From NCBI GenBank assembly GCA_023251335.1, contig JAHEZA010000058.1:1-9401 (forward strand): a stretch of DNA of 9,401 nucleotides, given 5' to 3'. Each line of letters starts with the position of its first letter. The stretch's first letter is position 1. Made by a program: the position numbers and the translations under genes. This stretch comes from Chitinophagaceae bacterium. GTDB lineage: Bacteria > Bacteroidota > Bacteroidia > Chitinophagales > Chitinophagaceae. Positions 5,672 through 9,401 of this stretch are shown piece by piece. The notes below the pieces were generated by a model, which worked only from the letters and a program-made list of their open reading frames with translations, searched no databases and was not told where the DNA came from.

Positions 5672-7751
5672 TTATATAGAACGCTTTAGACACATTGCTT
5701 TATCCATCACCTTATGTTGTGGATACAGCCTGGCGAATGCACAGGAATTCCCAGACCCTGTAGAACCTCCTCAAATAATAGAAGACCAGTTAGAACACCT
5801 GGCTGCAGCCAATGAAGATGAAGGGGCTGAATATGACACTTACTTACAAGCCTTGAATCATTTTCTAAGACATCCCATTAATCTTAATTACACGGATGCA
5901 GGCGTACTTGAGCAATTGCATTTATTAACTCCTTTGCAAATAAGTAATTTTTTTTCCTACAGAAAATTACTGGGAAATTTTTTAAGCATCTACGAACTAC
6001 AAGCCATACCAACATGGGATTTGGTGATAATAAGGCGAATAAGGCCATACATTACTGTTTCTCAAAAAACAGAAGTATTTAATTCTATCAGTAAACGAAT
6101 AAAAAACGGAGAAAGCTCTTTACTAATAAGAGGAACACAGGTGATTGAAAAATCCAAAGGATATCTTTTAGATAGCAATGATGCGAAAAATTATTACCAG
6201 GGAAGCGCGCAAAAATTATTAGTTCGTTACAAATACCGGTTTGGTAATTTATTGCAATTCGGTTTGACTGCTGAAAAAGATGCCGGTGAACAATTTTTTA
6301 GGGGCGCGCAGAAATATGGTTTTGACTTCTATTCCGCACATTTTTTTGTTAGAAACCTTGGAATTATTAAATCACTTGCCATTGGAGATTTTTCGGTAAA
6401 CCTCGGCCAGGGCTTAACGCAATGGCAAAGCCTTGCTTTTAATAAAGGCGCTGACATCATGAATACAAAACGCCAGGCAGACAAATTGCTTCCTTTTAAT
6501 TCAGTCGGGGAAATTGCATTCAACCGCGGTGCAGGAATTACTTTGCAGAGAAAACACTGGGAAGCTACAGCCTTAGTAAGCTATAGAAAATTAGATGCGG
6601 GATTTAATGTAGATACGTTAAGTTATGAAGATTATGTTTCTTCTTTGCAAACATCAGGATACCATCGCACAGCCAATGAAATCAAGGGAAAAGGAAGTCA
6701 GGGGCAATTGACATTGGGTGGAAACATCTCTTATCAAACTGAAAGATTTCATCTCGGCGCAAACGCTGTGCATTATAATTTTCAACATTCCATCACCAAA
6801 GAAGATTATTTGTATAACAAATATTCGTTGTCGGGAAAACGTGCCGGCAACTACACTATAGACTACAGTTACACTTTTAAAAATTTTCATTTATATGGCG
6901 AGGCGGCTGTCGATAGTCGCATGGACAAAGCTTTTGTAAATGGATTGCTTATTAATATGGATGCTCACGTGGCAATGAGTTTTTTTTACCGTAATATTTC
7001 CAGAGGATACCAATCTCTATATTCTAATGCTTTCACTGAAAACACCTATCCGACGAACGAAAGTGGCTTGTACTCCGGGATTACTATCACGCCAATATAT
7101 TCTTTGAGAATAGATGCTTACGCAGACTTCTATCATTTTCCATGGTTGAAATACAGAACAGATGCACCCACTTCCGGGACTGACTATATGATTCAACTTA
7201 CCTATAAACCCAATAAACAGGTTTCCATTTATACAAGATTCAGAACAGAAAGCAAACCCATCAATTATAATCCGTATAACTTGATTTTGAATCCCGTGAC
7301 AGCACGCCCGAAACAAAATTTCAGAACACAGTTCAATTATAAACTGGACAATAGCTTCACTTTTCGCTCGCGGGTAGAACTTTCCTGGTTTGATAAAAAG
7401 AGTGATGCGCCGCAAAATGGATTTCTCACTTTTGTAGATATTCTTTATAAACCAATGCTGAAAGCATTCTCAGGGAATATAAGATTACAATATTTTGAAA
7501 CGGATGACTACGACAGCAGGATATATGCTTTTGAAAACGATGTTCTTTATGGCTATTCCATTCCATCTTTTTTCGACAAAGGCTATCGCTATTATATAAA
7601 TGGGAATTACGATGTTTCTAAAAAATTATCTTTTTGGATACGATTTGCCCAAACCATTTACTCCAATAAAAATACAATTGGCAGCGGACTTGACCTTATC
7701 TACGGGAATAAAAAATCGGAAGTAAAAATGCAGATGATTTATCGCTTCTGA
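5658..7751 (+). CDS. Helix-hairpin-helix protein with C-terminal outer-membrane barrel
   Basis: The product is about 697 residues. Residues 1-28 form a signal peptide (charged RKNNYIERFR, hydrophobic ALSITLCC, then A-N-A|Q). A Glu/Asp-rich linker follows. The segment at roughly 62-137 is a ComEA-like helix-hairpin-helix region with the landmarks LLTPLQI, YRKLLGNFLSIYELQAIP and RRIRPYITV. The rest is strand-rich and ends in the terminal Phe (MIYRF) typical of outer-membrane barrels. It is a known Bacteroidota architecture annotated only as an HHH-domain protein. HHH units often bind DNA without sequence specificity, so an envelope DNA role is possible but unproven. No ATG, GTG or TTG precedes the signal peptide in frame after the stop at 5631. 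CTG at 5658 is the best start (ATA 5676 and ATT 5694 are alternatives). The first standard start, TTG 5853, would lose the signal peptide. Confidence 0.85.
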   Translation: MRKNNYIERFRHIALSITLCCGYSLANAQEFPDPVEPPQIIEDQLEHLAAANEDEGAEYDTYLQALNHFLRHPINLNYTDAGVLEQLHLLTPLQISNFFSYRKLLGNFLSIYELQAIPTWDLVIIRRIRPYITVSQKTEVFNSISKRIKNGESSLLIRGTQVIEKSKGYLLDSNDAKNYYQGSAQKLLVRYKYRFGNLLQFGLTAEKDAGEQFFRGAQKYGFDFYSAHFFVRNLGIIKSLAIGDFSVNLGQGLTQWQSLAFNKGADIMNTKRQADKLLPFNSVGEIAFNRGAGITLQRKHWEATALVSYRKLDAGFNVDTLSYEDYVSSLQTSGYHRTANEIKGKGSQGQLTLGGNISYQTERFHLGANAVHYNFQHSITKEDYLYNKYSLSGKRAGNYTIDYSYTFKNFHLYGEAAVDSRMDKAFVNGLLINMDAHVAMSFFYRNISRGYQSLYSNAFTENTYPTNESGLYSGITITPIYSLRIDAYADFYHFPWLKYRTDAPTSGTDYMIQLTYKPNKQVSIYTRFRTESKPINYNPYNLILNPVTARPKQNFRTQFNYKLDNSFTFRSRVELSWFDKKSDAPQNGFLTFVDILYKPMLKAFSGNIRLQYFETDDYDSRIYAFENDVLYGYSIPSFFDKGYRYYINGNYDVSKKLSFWIRFAQTIYSNKNTIGSGLDLIYGNKKSEVKMQMIYRF

Positions 7752-7822
7752 AATACGACAGTAAATCAACAAATAATCAGTATTTCTATTTTTCTCAAAC
7801 CCCATTCAAAAGCCAAACGCAG

Positions 7823-7830
7823 TACCTTTG
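7823..7830 (+). promoter_or_regulatory. -7 box directly upstream of the Smr gene
   Basis: TACCTTTG matches TAnnTTTG exactly and is followed by AATC and the ATG at 7835. The spacing to the start codon is the same as at folD, so the mRNA is probably leaderless. No clear -33 TTTG was found. Confidence 0.55.
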
Positions 7831-7834
7831 AATC

Positions 7835-8845
7835 ATGAAATACCAGTTGGGAGATACCATATTGATTTTGCATTCAAATGAAGAAGGCGAAGTGGTGGAA
7901 ATCATTAATGAAAAAATGGTAATGGTAGAGGTGGATGGCGTTCGCTTTCCTGTCTATATGGACCAGATTGATTTTCCCTATTTCAAAAGATTTACTGAAA
8001 AGCAAATTGTGATTCCCAAAAAACAAAAAGTATATGTCGATAATCTAAAAAAAGAAGATGTTAATAAAAAAAACAAGGTCAGCTCCGGTGTATGGATTTC
8101 ATTCTTGCCCGTTTTTGACAAAGACGTTTTTGACGATGATGTGGTAGAAAAATTTAAAATCTATTTGTCCAATCAAACAGCCGGTACGTATCATTTTTCT
8201 TATGATATAAAGTTTAAAGAAATACAGGATTTTGAATTAAACAACACCGTACTGCCTTTTAATGAATTTTACCTGCACGACATTCCTTTTGAAGATATGA
8301 ATGATTCTCCAAAGTTTGAATTTGATTTTTCACTTACCCCTGTTGACAAAAAGAAGGCGCCTCATTTTGAAACATCTTTTAAAATTAAGGCAAAACAATT
8401 ATTTCAGAAGATAGAAGAAATGAAATTCAAAAATGAGCCAACGTTTTCTTTCCTGCTATTTGATAAATACCCTGATAAAATGGAAGAGATAGTTCCCGAA
8501 TATCATAATACGCAGGGAACGTTTTATAACGCATCAAGAATAAAAGAGAAACTGGAACCTGCCAGGTCTGTCGTGGATTTGCACATAGAAAAATTGGTCG
8601 ATAACTGGAAGGGGCTGACCAATTTTGAAATTCTCAATATTCAATTGCACGAGTTTGAAAAATATTATCATCTTGCTGTTGTTCACAGGCAACCAAACCT
8701 CATTATTATCCATGGTGTAGGAACAGGAAAACTGCGCAATGAAATTCATGAAATTCTAAAAACGAAAAAAGAAGTAAGAACCTTTGCCAATCAGTATCAC
8801 AGCAATTTTGGATTTGGAGCTACCGAGATTTTTTTCCAATATTAG
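7835..8845 (+). CDS. DUF2027 and Smr domain protein
   Basis: The 336-residue cytoplasmic protein has two recognisable parts. Residues 3-50 form a small SH3-like beta barrel (YQLGDTILILHS, VVEIINEKMVMVEVDGVRFPVY) that opens the Bacteroidota DUF2027 region. This continues as strand-rich sequence to about 200. Residues 245-336 are a Smr domain, with DLH at 248-250 and HGVGTGKLR at 293-301, the two landmarks of Smr nucleases and RNA/DNA-binding proteins. Smr domains of MutS2 and relatives cut or bind branched DNA or collided-ribosome mRNA, and which of these applies here is unknown. There is no MutS ATPase part. The ATG at 7835 has a -7 box directly upstream. It follows the barrel gene by 83 nt and is probably transcribed separately. 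The rnpB promoter lies just after its stop codon. Confidence 0.9.
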   Translation: MKYQLGDTILILHSNEEGEVVEIINEKMVMVEVDGVRFPVYMDQIDFPYFKRFTEKQIVIPKKQKVYVDNLKKEDVNKKNKVSSGVWISFLPVFDKDVFDDDVVEKFKIYLSNQTAGTYHFSYDIKFKEIQDFELNNTVLPFNEFYLHDIPFEDMNDSPKFEFDFSLTPVDKKKAPHFETSFKIKAKQLFQKIEEMKFKNEPTFSFLLFDKYPDKMEEIVPEYHNTQGTFYNASRIKEKLEPARSVVDLHIEKLVDNWKGLTNFEILNIQLHEFEKYYHLAVVHRQPNLIIIHGVGTGKLRNEIHEILKTKKEVRTFANQYHSNFGFGATEIFFQY

Positions 8846-8879
8846 TTTCCGCGCCTCCAAACAAAGATTCGTATCTTCG
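8846..8879 (+). promoter_or_regulatory. Probable rnpB promoter
   Basis: TATCTTCG (8872-8879) matches the -7 consensus TAnnTTTG at seven of eight positions. A TTTC (8846-8849) stands 22 nt upstream as a weak -33 element. Transcription about 5-6 nt after the box would begin at 8884-8885, where the P1 helix of RNase P RNA starts. Confidence 0.6.
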
Positions 8880-8883
8880 TAAC

Positions 8884-9277
8884 TACTGCAAACGGGTTAT
8901 CGCTCCTGCTTCCAAGGTAGGAGAGGAAAGTCCGGACAGTACAGAGCAACACACCGGTTAATAGCCGGTCCCGGTCCTGAGTTTATCGAAGAAACGGGAA
9001 GAAAGTGCCACAGAAAATAACCATCTATTTCGATAGATATCGAAATAGATAAGGGTGAAAACGTGAGGTAAGAGCTCACGATTATTGCGAGCAATTGCAA
9101 TAATGGGCAAACCTTGTGTACTGCAATGCCACGTATATCAGTGCCTGAGGGTTGCTCGCCCGATGCTGAAGGGTAGGCAGCAAGATTGTTGCAGTAATGT
9201 AACAGCCAGATAAATGATAACCTTCTCTTTCCTTTTCGAGGGAAAGAGAAACAGAATCCGGCTTACAAGTTTGCAGT
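8884..9277 (+). ncRNA. rnpB: RNase P RNA, bacterial type A
   Basis: RNase P RNA is the catalytic part of the enzyme that removes 5' leaders from precursor tRNAs. The first and last bases pair as helix P1 (CTGCAAAC 8886-8893 with GTTTGCAG 9269-9276). The conserved core is present: GAGGAAAGTCCGGAC near the 5' end, GTGCCACAGAAA, GGTGAAAACGTGAGGTAAGAGCTCACG, GGGTAGGC, CAGATAAATGATAACC, and ACAGAATCCGGCTTA near the 3' end. P3 is CTCCT/AGGAG, P8 is ACCGG/CCGGT, P9 is CCCG/CGGG with an enlarged loop, P12 is a 13-bp AT-rich palindrome (9023-9050), and a 10-bp hairpin (9223-9250) precedes the 3' core. The length of about 394 nt is normal. The ends are set from P1 pairing, so a few bases of uncertainty remain. 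Confidence 0.97.
8975..8992 (+). repeat. Repeat-like insertion in helix P9 of rnpB
   Basis: TCCTGAGTTTATCGAAGA fills what should be a small P9 loop. It closely resembles, with about three changes, the widespread bacterial intergenic repeat containing TCCTGAGC and GTCGAAGGA. P9 in most bacteria closes with a short loop. The resemblance is from memory and was not searched. Confidence 0.45.
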
Positions 9278-9286
9278 TAATGAATT

Positions 9287-9323
9287 AGAAAAGGGCAGCC
9301 AACGGGTTGCCTTTTCTATTTTG
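9287..9323 (+). terminator. Intrinsic terminator of rnpB
   Basis: AGAAAAGG-G-CAGCC pairs with GGTTGCCTTTTCT around AACG, with one bulged G and one G-U pair. TATTTTG follows. It starts 10 nt after the end of P1. The A-rich left arm gives it some terminator character for the minus-strand gene as well. Confidence 0.85.
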
Positions 9324-9353
9324 AAATGCTTATTAAATTTATAGAATTAAGTT

Positions 9354-9401
9354 CTATTCCTCGCCTTTTGACACGTCTTTCTTTGCCGGCTTATCGGCTT
9401 T
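9354..9401 (-). CDS. 3' end of a minus-strand gene, truncated by the window
   Basis: The last 48 bases on the minus strand read KADKPAKKDVSKGEE and then TAG. The Lys/Ala/Asp/Glu-rich composition is that of a charged C-terminal tail, as seen on ribosomal or nucleic-acid-binding proteins. With only 15 residues the protein cannot be named. It converges on rnpB, and the terminator at 9287-9323 lies between them. Confidence 0.5.
   Translation of the reverse strand, partial: KADKPAKKDVSKGEE

Noticed and set aside
7017..7415. 132-residue minus-strand frame inside the HHH/barrel gene
   Set aside because: It is a shadow of the well-supported plus-strand gene, with no domain or promoter. The same applies to the other frames opposite folD, the barrel gene, the Smr gene and rnpB.
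9023..9050. Near-perfect 13-bp palindrome as a regulator site or mobile-element end
   Set aside because: It falls exactly where the variable P12 helix of RNase P RNA belongs, which explains it.

Overview
The window looks like chromosomal DNA from a Bacteroidota bacterium, most likely of the Chitinophagaceae type. The DNA is AT-rich, there are no clear Shine-Dalgarno sites, several promoters carry the Bacteroidota -7 box TAnnTTTG, and exported proteins end their signal peptides in A-x-A|Q. The set of conserved proteins also fits: S16 with a long charged tail, DUF2027+Smr, and a helix-hairpin-helix protein joined to an outer-membrane barrel. No transposase, integrase, phage gene, tRNA, rRNA or CRISPR array was seen.

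Layout. Positions 1-72 are an unassigned edge. On the minus strand lie rpsP (144-638, with a very good promoter and terminator) and a 516-residue helical-repeat protein of unknown role (788-2338). A gene-free spacer of about 790 bp (2339-3124) holds several dyads and two copies of a 33-bp hairpin repeat. Still on the minus strand are queE (3125-3745) and folD (3850-4734). From a divergent spacer the plus strand takes over with a small outer-membrane barrel protein (4838-5671), an overlapping HHH/barrel protein (about 5658-7751), a DUF2027/Smr protein (7835-8845), and the RNase P RNA gene rnpB (about 8884-9277) with its terminator. The last 48 bases are the 3' end of a minus-strand gene.

How the genes relate. 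Most are unlinked housekeeping functions: translation (rpsP), tRNA modification precursor synthesis (queE), one-carbon metabolism (folD) and tRNA processing (rnpB). The one clear functional unit is the overlapping pair of exported proteins at 4838-7751. Both have signal peptides and beta-strand-rich bodies. The second carries a ComEA-like helix-hairpin-helix segment in front of its barrel, which hints at a DNA-related or scaffold role at the cell envelope. Neither gene has an ATG start. The second has no ATG, GTG or TTG upstream of its signal peptide, so standard gene calling would cut off about 65 residues.

The observations most worth a second look are this hidden N-terminus and envelope pair, the duplicated hairpin repeat, an apparent repeat insertion in the P9 helix of rnpB, and probable leaderless transcripts of folD and the Smr gene.
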